A stretch of DNA of 63,293 nucleotides from assembly GCA_021199655.1 (NCBI GenBank), contig JAJQHQ010000076.1, positions 1 through 63,293 of the forward strand, given 5' to 3'. The notes beneath the pieces are model-generated. The model was not told the DNA's origin. It ran no database searches and worked only from the letters and a program-made list of their open reading frames with translations. Below are positions 9,161-17,742 of this stretch, one piece after another. How positions within the stretch are numbered: position 1 is the stretch's first letter; each line of letters opens with the position of its first letter. A program made the position numbers and the translations under genes. This stretch comes from Lachnospiraceae bacterium. GTDB taxonomy: Bacteria; Bacillota; Clostridia; Lachnospirales; Lachnospiraceae.

Positions 9161-9775
9161 ATGTCAGATTATAAAAGAATCACGCATCCATTTGGACCGC
9201 TCTTTGATGAGAACAGCCGGATTTTGATCCTGGGGAGTTTTCCATCCGTGAAGTCGCGGGAACAGCAGTTTTTCTACGGCCATCCGCAGAACCGCTTCTG
9301 GAAAGTGCTCTCGGGCGTTCTGATGGATGAGGATATGCGGGCTTTGCCATCTGAAACAGAGTCGGGCCAGCAGTGTTGCGGGAATTATGAGGAAACAGAA
9401 TCAAATGCCTCGGGTTCGTGTGTCTCGGGTGCAGCCTGGGTGCCGCAGACAGTCGAGGAGAAAAAAGCTTTTTTACATCGGAATCACATCGCTCTCTGGG
9501 ACGTGATCTACGAATGTGATATCGTAGGCTCCAGCGACAGCAGCATCCGCAACGTGGTGCCGACTGATCTGCGGTACATCTTGGAACAGGCTCCGATCCG
9601 TCAGATTTACACCAACGGCGGCACCGCCACGAAGCTGTTTCAAAAATACCAGAAGCCGATCCTCGGACGGGATTCCATTGGCCTGCCGTCTACCAGCCCT
9701 GCCAATGCGGCCTGGTCAGTGGAAAGGCTGACGGAAGCGTGGCGGGCGGCAATACGGAAGAGTTCATTGTATTAG
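9161..9775 (+). CDS. DNA-deoxyinosine (hypoxanthine) glycosylase, UDG superfamily
   Basis: A 204-residue glycosylase of the uracil-DNA glycosylase superfamily, family 6 (HDG) type. It has the GSFPSVKSREQQFFYGHPQN region with the NRFWKVL continuation and the ALWDVIYECDIVGSSDS segment, which form the base-recognition pocket. It would remove hypoxanthine arising from adenine deamination and start base-excision repair. Compared with the usual protein it carries an extra, low-complexity stretch of about 35 residues (around residues 60-100, Ser/Glu/Gly/Cys-rich) between two conserved blocks. The start ATG has GAGAGGTTTTT upstream. Confidence 0.85.
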   Translation: MSDYKRITHPFGPLFDENSRILILGSFPSVKSREQQFFYGHPQNRFWKVLSGVLMDEDMRALPSETESGQQCCGNYEETESNASGSCVSGAAWVPQTVEEKKAFLHRNHIALWDVIYECDIVGSSDSSIRNVVPTDLRYILEQAPIRQIYTNGGTATKLFQKYQKPILGRDSIGLPSTSPANAAWSVERLTEAWRAAIRKSSLY

Positions 9776-9866
9776 TTCGGAGGCAGGTCAATGCTGCCGC
9801 GCAGAAATGCTTTGTGCTTGAGTTAATGTATATTTCAGAGTATCGAAATTGTTCAACAGTTATCAG

Positions 9867-11297
9867 CTACAGGTTTTCATACGCGAAATTCTGCAGCAGC
9901 CGGTACATCTTGGGGAATCCAATCCCGTTCTCTGTGGCAAGGCGGCTGACACTGTCATTTTCCGGGAAGTATTTTGCATCCGTTTCGTAATCACAGCATT
10001 TGATGTCTGCCTGCCCCCAAGGCGTTTGTACCGAGATAATTTTGCGGCTCAGCTTTGTGCGCTGCATGGTCTGCCTGCGAATGCCGATGGTCGTCGTATT
10101 TTCAAAAATGATCGCTTCAAGAACCTCCCGATCCTCCGGATTGCAGATTGCTTTCAGGAGATAAGCCGGGCGGTTCTTTTTCATGTAAATCGGAATGCAA
10201 AATGTGTCAAGCGCTCCTGCCTCCAGAAGCCGTTGCATCGTGAACGCGAGCGCCTCCCCGGTGCAGTCGTCGATGTTCGTCTCGAGGACGAGGATGGCAT
10301 CGCTGCCAATCGGAGCGGTGACCGGAACCGGCATTGCATTAAGTGATACATCGGGAACGACATTAGTTGGGGTACCAGATATTGCATCAAAGGGCGCATC
10401 GTGTGCTTTATCAGTTGTTGCAGTACGGATGGAAATTTTGTTCGTCTCACCCACCAGCCACATAGCACGCAGCACGCCTGGTGTTTCGTACTCACGTTTG
10501 CCTGCCCCAAGACCGCTCTTTTTTATCAGAAATTGTTCCGGCAGTTTGTTAAGCGTGCGAATGGCGGCTGCGATTGCCGCGCCGGTCGGCGTCACCAGCT
10601 CGCCCTGAATATCAGTAAGCCGAAGCATCAGCTGTTCCTGTTCAGCAATGGCAGTGACCGCGGGCACCGGAACCGGAATCAGGCCGTGCTGACAACGAAT
10701 TTGCCCGCAGCCTTCCGTGAGCGCAGACACGACCACCTGATCCGGATGCAGGTTATCCAGACAGACCGCCGCCGCTACAATATCGACAATCGAATCGATG
10801 GCGCCCACCTCATGAAAATGCACCTCATTGATACCCTTACCATGTACCTTGGCTTCCGCTTTTGCCAGAATCTCAAAAATCCGAATTGCAAGATCCGCAG
10901 CCGAAGCGGTCAAATTCCCTGCGCGGATGATTGAAATGATGTCCTGCAGGTTGCGGGCGGAGTGCTCGTGTGAATGCTCATGTTCATGATCGGAGTGCTC
11001 GTGTGAGTGCGCATGCTCATGACTGAAGTGCATATGTTCGGAATGCTCGTGTCCGTGCAGATAATCCATGTCATGGTCATGATTTTCATACTCCGCGTCC
11101 AGAATTACATTAAAATCGCAGGCGCGGATTCCCGACTTATACACATCTTTTATCTCAACCGAATATCCGGATAGCGGCAGGCTGTTCAGCGCGTCAAGCA
11201 GCACCTGACGATCCGCTCCAAGATCCAGAAGTGCGGCTACTGTCATATCGCCGCTGATGCCCGAACTGCAGTCCAGATATAAAATGTTTTCACTCAT
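9867..11297 (-). CDS. larC: Nickel-pincer cofactor biosynthesis protein LarC
   Basis: A 476-residue LarC homologue, the CTP-dependent nickel insertase that completes the nickel-pincer nucleotide cofactor of lactate racemase and relatives. The start (LYLDCSSGISGDMTVAALLD) and the C-terminal LETNIDDCTGEALAF motif are diagnostic. A His/Glu-rich metal-binding stretch lies at about residues 80-115. In some bacteria larC is made as two parts joined by programmed frameshifting; here both halves are one continuous frame. An unusual linker of about 45 residues separates the LarC1 and LarC2 regions. The start at 11297 follows AAAGGAATCTG; larB, larE and larA are not in the window. Confidence 0.92.
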   Translation of the reverse strand: MSENILYLDCSSGISGDMTVAALLDLGADRQVLLDALNSLPLSGYSVEIKDVYKSGIRACDFNVILDAEYENHDHDMDYLHGHEHSEHMHFSHEHAHSHEHSDHEHEHSHEHSARNLQDIISIIRAGNLTASAADLAIRIFEILAKAEAKVHGKGINEVHFHEVGAIDSIVDIVAAAVCLDNLHPDQVVVSALTEGCGQIRCQHGLIPVPVPAVTAIAEQEQLMLRLTDIQGELVTPTGAAIAAAIRTLNKLPEQFLIKKSGLGAGKREYETPGVLRAMWLVGETNKISIRTATTDKAHDAPFDAISGTPTNVVPDVSLNAMPVPVTAPIGSDAILVLETNIDDCTGEALAFTMQRLLEAGALDTFCIPIYMKKNRPAYLLKAICNPEDREVLEAIIFENTTTIGIRRQTMQRTKLSRKIISVQTPWGQADIKCCDYETDAKYFPENDSVSRLATENGIGFPKMYRLLQNFAYENL

Positions 11298-11680
11298 GAA
11301 TACAGATTCCTTTCGCAAATATTTCATAGATTAGATTCTTCGTACGAAACTGTGATAGAGGTATCACTCGCTCTTCGCAGGCGGTTGAGGATAGTAGTGC
11401 CGCGTCTGCCGAAAAAGGCTGTATGCGGCAGCCCTGCGTGCGGTAGTTTTCAAATAAAGGCTGCTGATTTATAAGGCAGTACTGCCCTTAACAGCCATGA
11501 AATGGAAAGATTGAAAAAGGTGCTATCATTATAAAACAGAAGTGGAGAATTTTCTATACCGAGATTAGGAAAAGCGCCTTGTAATTCTGTCACGTTTCCT
11601 GTAAGATAAAGACGGTGCCTGAATAAAAATCTGGCATAGCGGAAATACTTTTACGAAATATATAGAAAGGACAGCCGGAT
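11298..11680. other. Intergenic region larC-trxA
   Basis: About 380 bases without a supported gene between divergent larC and trxA. A candidate promoter for trxA is TTGTAA at 11579 with TAAGAT 17 bases further on. The central part can form weak GC-rich hairpins, but no known riboswitch was recognised. Confidence 0.35.
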
Positions 11681-12001
11681 ATGATTATAATAAATACGCA
11701 GGAGCAGTTTGAACTGGAAGTGCTCAAAGCGGACAAGCCGGTGCTGGTGGATTTTTACGCCGACTGGTGCGGCCCGTGCAAGGCGCTCGCGCCTTTGATC
11801 GAAGAACTGGATCAGGAGGCGGAAGATTACCTTGTGGCAAAAGTAAACGTCGACGATTTCACAGAAATCGCACAGCAGTATCGCGTGGCTTCCATTCCCA
11901 CGGTCCTCATTTTCCGCGGCGGGGCGTGTGTGGAGAGAAACGTCGGACTTACCAGTAAAGACGAACTGCTCAAACTGGTTCATGGGGAAGCAACCGTGTG
12001 A
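11681..12001 (+). CDS. trxA: Thioredoxin
   Basis: A 106-residue thioredoxin with the active site WCGPCKALAP at about residues 28-37 and the conserved cis-proline motif SIPTVLIF. It reduces protein disulfides in the cytoplasm. The length is exactly that of a canonical bacterial thioredoxin. It stands alone, without a visible thioredoxin reductase gene nearby, and is preceded by GAAAGGACAGCC. Confidence 0.96.
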   Translation: MIIINTQEQFELEVLKADKPVLVDFYADWCGPCKALAPLIEELDQEAEDYLVAKVNVDDFTEIAQQYRVASIPTVLIFRGGACVERNVGLTSKDELLKLVHGEATV

Positions 12002-12079
12002 TCTGTGTGAACAGCTTATATTTTGAATGATACTTTTTGAACTGCGTTTTAACGACAGGGTATAAATCAGAAAACAAAG

Positions 12080-12221
12080 CTCCAAAGGAGCAAAAACAAG
12101 GCAGTAAACGAAATAGAAAACAAAAAGCAAAACAAAAAGCAAAACAGAAAACAAAACAGAAAACATAACAGAAAACAAAAACAGAAAGCAAAACAAAGGA
12201 CAATCAGAAAACAAGACAGAA
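12080..12221 (+). repeat. A-rich low-complexity leader of guaA
   Basis: The spacer before guaA consists of short imperfect repeats of the form AAAACAGAAAACA / AAAACAAAAAGC, almost free of T on the top strand. The mRNA leader would be long, unstructured and purine-rich. No purine riboswitch motif is present. Confidence 0.75.
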
Positions 12222-12233
12222 ATGGAGAGGCAA

Positions 12234-13778
12234 ATGAAAAGAGAGACAGTCGTAGTTCTGGATTTTGGCGGACAGTACAATCAGTTGATCGCAAGACGTG
12301 TGCGCGAGTGCGGCGTGTACTGCGAGATTTATTCCTATAAGACAGATATCGAAAAAATCAAAGCCCTGCAGCCCAAAGGCATCATCTTTACCGGCGGCCC
12401 GAACAGCTGCTACGAGCCGGGAGCACCCACTTACACAACAGAAATCTTTGACCTCGGCGCGCCAATCCTGGGAATCTGCTACGGTTCCCAACTCATGATG
12501 CACCTGCTTGGCGGGACAATCGGCAAAGCTCCGGTCCGCGAATACGGAAAGATTGAAGTGACCGTAGATCAGAGCTCGAAGCTCTTTACCGATGTATCTG
12601 AAAAGACCGTCTGCTGGATGAGCCACAACGACTACGTAGCCGAGATGGCGCCGGGCTTTAAGGCCATCGCCCATTCCGACAACTGCCCCTACGCCGCGAT
12701 GGAAAATACAGAAAGAAGCCTTTACGCGACCCAGTTCCATCCGGAAGTGCTGCACACCAAAGAGGGGCAGAAAATGCTCTCAAACTTCGTCTACAACATC
12801 TGCGGCTGCGCCGGAGACTGGCGCATGGATTCCTTTGTAGAGCAGTCCATCGCAGCCATCCGCGAAAAAGTCGGAGACGGCAAAGTGCTCTGCGCCCTTT
12901 CCGGCGGCGTAGATTCCTCCGTAGCTGCCGTCCTGCTCTCCAAAGCAGTCGGCGAACAGCTTACCTGCGTCTTCGTCGACCACGGCCTTCTGCGCAAAAA
13001 CGAAGGCGACGAGGTCGAAGCCGTATTCGGCCCGGACGGCCCCTATAAGCTTAATTTCATCCGCGTCAACGCGCAGGAACGCTTTTACTCCAAACTTGCC
13101 GGAGTCACTGAGCCCGAGCGCAAGCGCAAAATTATCGGTGAAGAATTCATCCGTGTTTTCGAGGAAGAAGCCAAAAAGATTGGCGCAGTCGACTTCCTTG
13201 TTCAGGGCACCATCTATCCGGACGTGGTAGAGAGCGGCGTCGGCGGCGAATCTACCGTCATCAAATCCCACCACAACGTCGGGGGCCTGCCCGACTATGT
13301 CGATTTCAAAGAAATCATCGAGCCCCTGCGCGACCTCTTCAAAGACGAAGTCCGCCGCGCCGGCCTCGAACTCGGCATTCCGGACTATCTGGTCTATCGC
13401 CAGCCGTTCCCGGGCCCCGGCCTCGGCATCCGCATCATCGGCGACGTGACCGCCGAAAAGGTAGCCATGGTACAGGACGCAGACGCCATCTGGCGTGAAG
13501 AAATCGCCAACGCCGGTCTCGACAAGACCATCAGCCAGTATTTCGCCGCCCTCACCAACATGCGTTCCGTCGGCGTCATGGGCGACGAGCGTACATACGA
13601 TTACGCCATTGCGCTCCGCGCCGTCACTACCACCGACTTCATGACCGCTGAGAGCGCTCAGGTGCCGTGGGAAGTCATCGAGAAAACAACCAGCCGGATC
13701 GTCAATGAGGTGAAACATATCAATCGTGTATTCTATGATTGTACGGGGAAACCACCGGCGACGATAGAACTGGAATAG
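12234..13778 (+). CDS. guaA: GMP synthase (glutamine-hydrolysing)
   Basis: A 514-residue GMP synthase that converts XMP, glutamine and ATP to GMP. The N-terminal amidotransferase domain has the nucleophile in GICYGSQLM and the His/Glu pair in FHPEV. The ATP-pyrophosphatase domain has the P-loop [12 protein letters not shown], and the C-terminal dimerisation domain ends in [11 protein letters not shown], the normal terminus. The start is placed at the ATG at 12234, since GGAGAGG lies just upstream; an ATG 12 bases earlier overlaps that site. A strong terminator follows. Confidence 0.96.
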   Translation: MKRETVVVLDFGGQYNQLIARRVRECGVYCEIYSYKTDIEKIKALQPKGIIFTGGPNSCYEPGAPTYTTEIFDLGAPILGICYGSQLMMHLLGGTIGKAPVREYGKIEVTVDQSSKLFTDVSEKTVCWMSHNDYVAEMAPGFKAIAHSDNCPYAAMENTERSLYATQFHPEVLHTKEGQKMLSNFVYNICGCAGDWRMDSFVEQSIAAIREKVGDGKVLCALSGGVDSSVAAVLLSKAVGEQLTCVFVDHGLLRKNEGDEVEAVFGPDGPYKLNFIRVNAQERFYSKLAGVTEPERKRKIIGEEFIRVFEEEAKKIGAVDFLVQGTIYPDVVESGVGGESTVIKSHHNVGGLPDYVDFKEIIEPLRDLFKDEVRRAGLELGIPDYLVYRQPFPGPGLGIRIIGDVTAEKVAMVQDADAIWREEIANAGLDKTISQYFAALTNMRSVGVMGDERTYDYAIALRAVTTTDFMTAESAQVPWEVIEKTTSRIVNEVKHINRVFYDCTGKPPATIELE

Positions 13779-13851
13779 ATTTGTAAATTATAAGTATATG
13801 AAAATAATATAAAAGTCGGTAAAATGATTAAATTTTATTGCAAAACGGCAC

Positions 13852-13888
13852 AAATACCGGGAGACTATAGTTTCTCCCGGTATTTTAT
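13852..13888 (+). terminator. Intrinsic terminator after guaA
   Basis: ATACCGGGAGA and TCTCCCGGTAT form an 11-bp perfect stem with a short loop, followed by a T-rich tail (TTTATT). It separates guaA from the AT-rich defense island. Confidence 0.85.
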
Positions 13889-13980
13889 TACAAAAAAGAT
13901 TTATATTAAAGTTGAAAATTCCTATTTGATTTATAGACATAATTTATTATATGTGTTATACTTCGAAAAAGAGAAAGGAG

Positions 13981-14727
13981 ATGAGTGCTATAAAATTACA
14001 ACCGGAAAACTTTAAATTGGAAGACACCACCATATGGTCATTTCCAGATCGTGGAAGTTGGGCCACACATTCCGGCAAATATCGCGGAAACTGGTCGCCA
14101 TATGTACCACGAAATCTTATTTTACGATACACCAGAAGAAATGATTGGGTATTAGATCAGTTCTTAGGAAGCGGGACAACATTGATCGAGGCAAAGTTGC
14201 TTGGCAGAAATGCAATCGGCGTCGATGTGAATCCGAATTCTATCAAGCTATCTAATTCAAATCTTCACTTTACTTATCAGGAAACTTCTAAAATATTCAC
14301 TAAACAGGGCAACGCAAGACAATTATCATTCATCAAAGATCAAAGTATAGACTTGGTCTGCACTCATCCTCCATATGCGGATATTATCCATTACAGCCAG
14401 GATATACCGGAAGATATATCACATTTGGCGTATGAGGATTTTCTGCAGGCGATGGAGGATGTAGCAAGAGAATCCTATCGCGTTTTGAAAGAAGGTGGAA
14501 TCTGTGCATTTATGGTTGGCGATATTCGCAGAAAGGGATATGTATTACCTCTTGGAATGAATACCATGCAAAAATTCACAGATGTGGGGTTTATTCTAAA
14601 GGAGATTATTATCAAGGAACAACATAACTGCCGGTCTGCCGATTATTGGGATGGGCGTGAAAAGACATTCCTGATGCTGGCTCACGAATATATTTTTGTG
14701 TTAGAAAAACGGAGTGATGAAAATTAA
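13981..14727 (+). CDS. DNA methyltransferase (N4/N6 amino type)
   Basis: A 248-residue S-adenosylmethionine-dependent DNA amino-methyltransferase. The cofactor motif FLGSGTTLIEAKLLGRNAIG lies in the N-terminal half, and the catalytic motif is THPPY (a DPPY variant with His) at about residue 127. The start (TTIWSFPDRGSWATHSGKYR) matches a widespread phage/defense-island methyltransferase type. It may protect DNA on its own or work with the restriction cassette 430 bases downstream. The start is uncertain: AGGAG touches the ATG at 13981 with no spacer, and an in-frame ATG at 13951 has no ribosome site. This is the left edge of an AT-rich region. Confidence 0.82.
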   Translation: MSAIKLQPENFKLEDTTIWSFPDRGSWATHSGKYRGNWSPYVPRNLILRYTRRNDWVLDQFLGSGTTLIEAKLLGRNAIGVDVNPNSIKLSNSNLHFTYQETSKIFTKQGNARQLSFIKDQSIDLVCTHPPYADIIHYSQDIPEDISHLAYEDFLQAMEDVARESYRVLKEGGICAFMVGDIRRKGYVLPLGMNTMQKFTDVGFILKEIIIKEQHNCRSADYWDGREKTFLMLAHEYIFVLEKRSDEN

Positions 14728-14924
14728 GGTAGACATGAAATAGCTGTTAGACGGTGGTTAGCGGTGTGTTGGCAGCCCATGTCTGCCCATGAGACGGTAG
14801 CGCTGATGATAGACCTTGAAAAATCAGCGAACGCTGAATTGAGTGTTGCGTAAAGTGAATTCCTATGATATACTGGCAGTAGAAAACGAAAGTATGTTCG
14901 ACATGAATAGTTAGGTGAATAGAT

Positions 14925-15137
14925 ATGGCTGTCAGTTATAAAAAGTTATGGAAGTTGCTGATTGATCGGGACATGAAGAAAAAGGACTTGTGTGCATCGG
15001 CTGGGATCAGTCATGCATCCATGGCAAAGCTAGGAAAGAATGAAAATGTTACGACTGATGTACTCGTCAAAATATGTACTGCTTTGAAATGTGACATCAG
15101 TGATATCATGGAGATAACGGAAGAAGTTGAACAGTAG
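14925..15137 (+). CDS. XRE-family transcriptional regulator (possible restriction controller)
   Basis: A 70-residue Cro/CI-type helix-turn-helix protein: MKKKDLCASAGISHASMAKL is the HTH, followed by the typical CTALKCDISDIMEI end. It lies 17 bases upstream of the endonuclease gene. Small proteins of this kind in that position act as controller (C) proteins that delay restriction until methylation is complete. A candidate -10 (TATGATATACT near 14860) lies about 65 bases upstream. Its role as controller is inferred from position. Confidence 0.85.
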   Translation: MAVSYKKLWKLLIDRDMKKKDLCASAGISHASMAKLGKNENVTTDVLVKICTALKCDISDIMEITEEVEQ

Positions 15138-15154
15138 GAGGTAATAGATAAGGA

Positions 15155-15844
15155 ATGAATTTTAATGAATACATAAACGATGAACTTTTAGGCAAATTTG
15201 ATTTTTATAATTATGGACATGCATTGGAAATATTATATGATGCTTTTCCGGAGGAATGGGGAGAATTACAGGATTGCTTAAAGCAGTTACGTCTTACGCT
15301 TACAGATATAAAAAAAGCAGGCGGAAATGAATCTCCTATACCCAAAAAGTTTGATGATGTTTTATATCCTTATGGTTGGAGAGAGATTCGAATCAGCGGT
15401 GATCTAATAGTAAAAAAATATCCGCGTCAAACAGCTCAACGAAGAGGACGTTTTGCTGATGAACCATATGAAGTAGAAACAATAGCGGGATACATAGATG
15501 GACACAATATTGATTTCTTGAAAAATCGTGTTGCGTTTGACTTGGAGTGGAACAGCAAAGATCAAACCTTTGATAGAGACTTGTTGGCAATGAGGACATA
15601 TTTTGATTGTGGACTGATTGATGTTGGGGTTATTGTTACGAGAGCTGAAGAACTTAATGATATTTTTAAGCAAGAAAAAGATGATAATGGTCAATTCTTA
15701 ATGAAGAAATACGGTGCCAGTACTACATGGATGGGAAAGTTGATTTATCGTCTTGAATCGCGGCGTAATGGTGGGTGTCCAATCTTAGCGATAGGTATAG
15801 GAAAGGAATGTGTTGAAGGATATGGCAGACTTGATGAGCACTAA
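15155..15844 (+). CDS. BglII/BstYI-family type II restriction endonuclease
   Basis: A 229-residue protein of the BglII/BstYI endonuclease family. The block GHALEILYDAFPEEWGEL, the IKKAGGNESPIPKKFDD segment and the core around D120, D129 and E131 (HNID...FDLEW) followed by NSKDQTFDRDL are diagnostic. The D-x8-D-x-E spacing fits a PD-(D/E)XK-type metal site. Known family members cut AGATCT or RGATCY, so a GATC-centred site is the best guess. The gene is flanked by a small regulator and an MT-A70 methyltransferase whose start overlaps its end by 35 bases, a classic compact type II cassette. Confidence 0.88.
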   Translation: MNFNEYINDELLGKFDFYNYGHALEILYDAFPEEWGELQDCLKQLRLTLTDIKKAGGNESPIPKKFDDVLYPYGWREIRISGDLIVKKYPRQTAQRRGRFADEPYEVETIAGYIDGHNIDFLKNRVAFDLEWNSKDQTFDRDLLAMRTYFDCGLIDVGVIVTRAEELNDIFKQEKDDNGQFLMKKYGASTTWMGKLIYRLESRRNGGCPILAIGIGKECVEGYGRLDEH

Positions 15845-16466
15845 AAAGAATCTGCAGGAGTTTACTGCAGGTAAAAAGTACAATACAATTTATGCAGATC
15901 CGCCTTGGCAATTTCAAAATAGAACTGGAAAAGTTGCGCCGGAGCATAAGAGATTAAATCGCTATGAGACTATGTCCGTAAACGATATTAAAGCCTTACC
16001 TGTTTCTGATATTACCGGAGACAAGGCACATCTTTATTTATGGATTCCGAATGCGTTGTTGCCGGACGGATTGGCAGTTATGGATGCCTGGGGGTTTGAA
16101 TATAAAGGAAACATTGTCTGGGAGAAAATTCGTAAAGATGGTGGACCAGATGGACGCGGAGTAGGTTTTTATTTTAGAAACGTAACGGAGTTGCTTTTGT
16201 TTGGAATAAAGAAAAAAAGTGCACCTAATCGGACATTGCAACCGGCGCGATCTCAGGTTAATTTGATTAGAACTATGAAGCGCGAACATAGTCGTAAACC
16301 GGATGAAATTATCCCTATAATTGAATCGTGCAGTCAAGGCCCTCGAATTGAACTTTTTGCCAGAGGCGTTCGTGAAGGTTGGGATATGTGGGGGGATCAG
16401 GCGAATGAAGACTATGAACCAACCTGGAATACATATTCAAATCATACCGTCGCACAAGCAAAATAG
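15810..16466 (+). CDS. MT-A70-family adenine N6 DNA methyltransferase
   Basis: A 218-residue MT-A70 methyltransferase with the catalytic DPPW at about residues 30-33 and the C-terminal KPDEIIPIIESCSQGPRIEL region with FARGVREGW. It should methylate adenine at N6 and protect the site cut by the upstream endonuclease. The frame opens with GTG at 15810 (AGGAAAGGA upstream), overlapping the endonuclease gene; an ATG at 15822 is an alternative. Known BglII-group methyltransferases include cytosine-N4 enzymes, so pairing with an MT-A70 enzyme is a noteworthy exchange of partner. Confidence 0.88.
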   Translation: MLKDMADLMSTKKNLQEFTAGKKYNTIYADPPWQFQNRTGKVAPEHKRLNRYETMSVNDIKALPVSDITGDKAHLYLWIPNALLPDGLAVMDAWGFEYKGNIVWEKIRKDGGPDGRGVGFYFRNVTELLLFGIKKKSAPNRTLQPARSQVNLIRTMKREHSRKPDEIIPIIESCSQGPRIELFARGVREGWDMWGDQANEDYEPTWNTYSNHTVAQAK

Positions 16467-16515
16467 TCTGGTAAACTAGGGAACATACGAAAAATGTAAA
16501 AATGGAGGACAACAA

Positions 16516-17619
16516 GTGGAAACGTCTAAGCCAATAGTGTTTGTCATTACACCTTTTAATGAGGACTTTTTGGCATTGTTTGAAGAATTTAAGCAAAAAT
16601 TTGGGACTTTATATGAATTTACAAATGCAGGAGATTTGGATAACCAACAAAATATTTTGAAGGATATTGTTGAGGGGGTTGCTACTGCGGATGTTATTAT
16701 TGCAGATCTGACAGGACTGAATGCAAATGTGTTTTATGAATTAGGCTTAGCACATGCAATGGGTAAGAAGGTAATTATTATTACGCAGGATATTGATGAA
16801 TTACCTTTTGATATTAAATCATATAGAGCTAATCAATATAGTTTACAGTTTAATAAATTGCCGGATTTAATAACGGAACTTAATAAATTGCTTAATGGAG
16901 CAATTGATGGAAGTATTAAATATGGAAATCCGGTTATGGATTATGCTCCCAATTTTAAAAATCCGCAGATTGAAAGAACTGTGGGTCCTGTAGCAAGCAC
17001 TGAGAAAACAGCGGATACTGTTGATGAAACTGAAGACGAAAACGATGGAGGATATTTAGATTATATTGCTGACGTTAACGAAAATGGGAAAATGATGGTT
17101 GACGAATTAGGACTAGTATGTTCAGAAATGACAGAGATGTCTCGTTCTATCACAAAAGCTACAGAGGACATTAATAAAGTAAAGGGTAAGTCTGGAAATG
17201 TTGATCCTATATTCGTTAGGAATGTTTGCCGGAAGTTATCGGAACCAGTAGATAGTTATGCTGAAAAGTTAAAGACTCATATTGAAAAAATTACCGAATA
17301 TTGGAATAAAATTGAAAACAGTTATCTCGAACTTTTGGATAATCCATTTATTAGAAAGACTCAAAATATAGAAGAATTAAAACGGTCTATAACTGCTTTG
17401 GATAAAATGCAAACGGCAATTGATGCTTCTAATAATCAAATTGAAAACCTTATTATTAGCGCACAAGGAACTGTCGGAATAGAGAGAAGACTCACAAAGG
17501 CAGTTAAAAATCTAATATCTGTTTTGCAAGCTTATCTCACAATGACTAATACAATTTCTTCATCTGGTGATCGTATAAATAGCAAAAGTGAAATCATAAT
17601 TAGTGAAATATCTGATTGA
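16516..17619 (+). CDS. Nucleoside deoxyribosyltransferase/TIR-like domain protein
   Basis: A 367-residue protein. Residues 1-125 look like the nucleoside 2-deoxyribosyltransferase fold related to TIR: IVFVITPFNEDFLALFEEF, then ADVIIADLTGLNANVFYELG with the likely catalytic Glu75, and AHAMGKKVIIIT. An acidic linker (about 150-180) follows, then about 190 residues of predicted long helices rich in Lys, Glu and Asn. The domain could bind or cleave a nucleotide such as NAD or deoxynucleosides and the helical part could sense or oligomerise; this is inference. It opens with GTG after GGAGGACAACAA and lies between a restriction cassette and a HEPN gene, suggesting a defense role. Confidence 0.7.
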   Translation: METSKPIVFVITPFNEDFLALFEEFKQKFGTLYEFTNAGDLDNQQNILKDIVEGVATADVIIADLTGLNANVFYELGLAHAMGKKVIIITQDIDELPFDIKSYRANQYSLQFNKLPDLITELNKLLNGAIDGSIKYGNPVMDYAPNFKNPQIERTVGPVASTEKTADTVDETEDENDGGYLDYIADVNENGKMMVDELGLVCSEMTEMSRSITKATEDINKVKGKSGNVDPIFVRNVCRKLSEPVDSYAEKLKTHIEKITEYWNKIENSYLELLDNPFIRKTQNIEELKRSITALDKMQTAIDASNNQIENLIISAQGTVGIERRLTKAVKNLISVLQAYLTMTNTISSSGDRINSKSEIIISEISD

Positions 17620-17742
17620 TACAGAATGGTGTATTTTATCATTGTAGATAATACGGGTTTATCTGTAAATGGGAATACTCTAAATATAAATTGCAAGCCA
17701 TTGGCGACAACTCCAAATAAAATATGAAAGAAGAGAATCTTT

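Noticed and set aside
12080-12221. CRISPR-like repetition before guaA
   Set aside because: Repeats are short, unequal and without spacers; it is low-complexity A-rich sequence.
12780-13718. 312-residue open frame on the minus strand
   Set aside because: Mirror of guaA, generated by its biased codon use.
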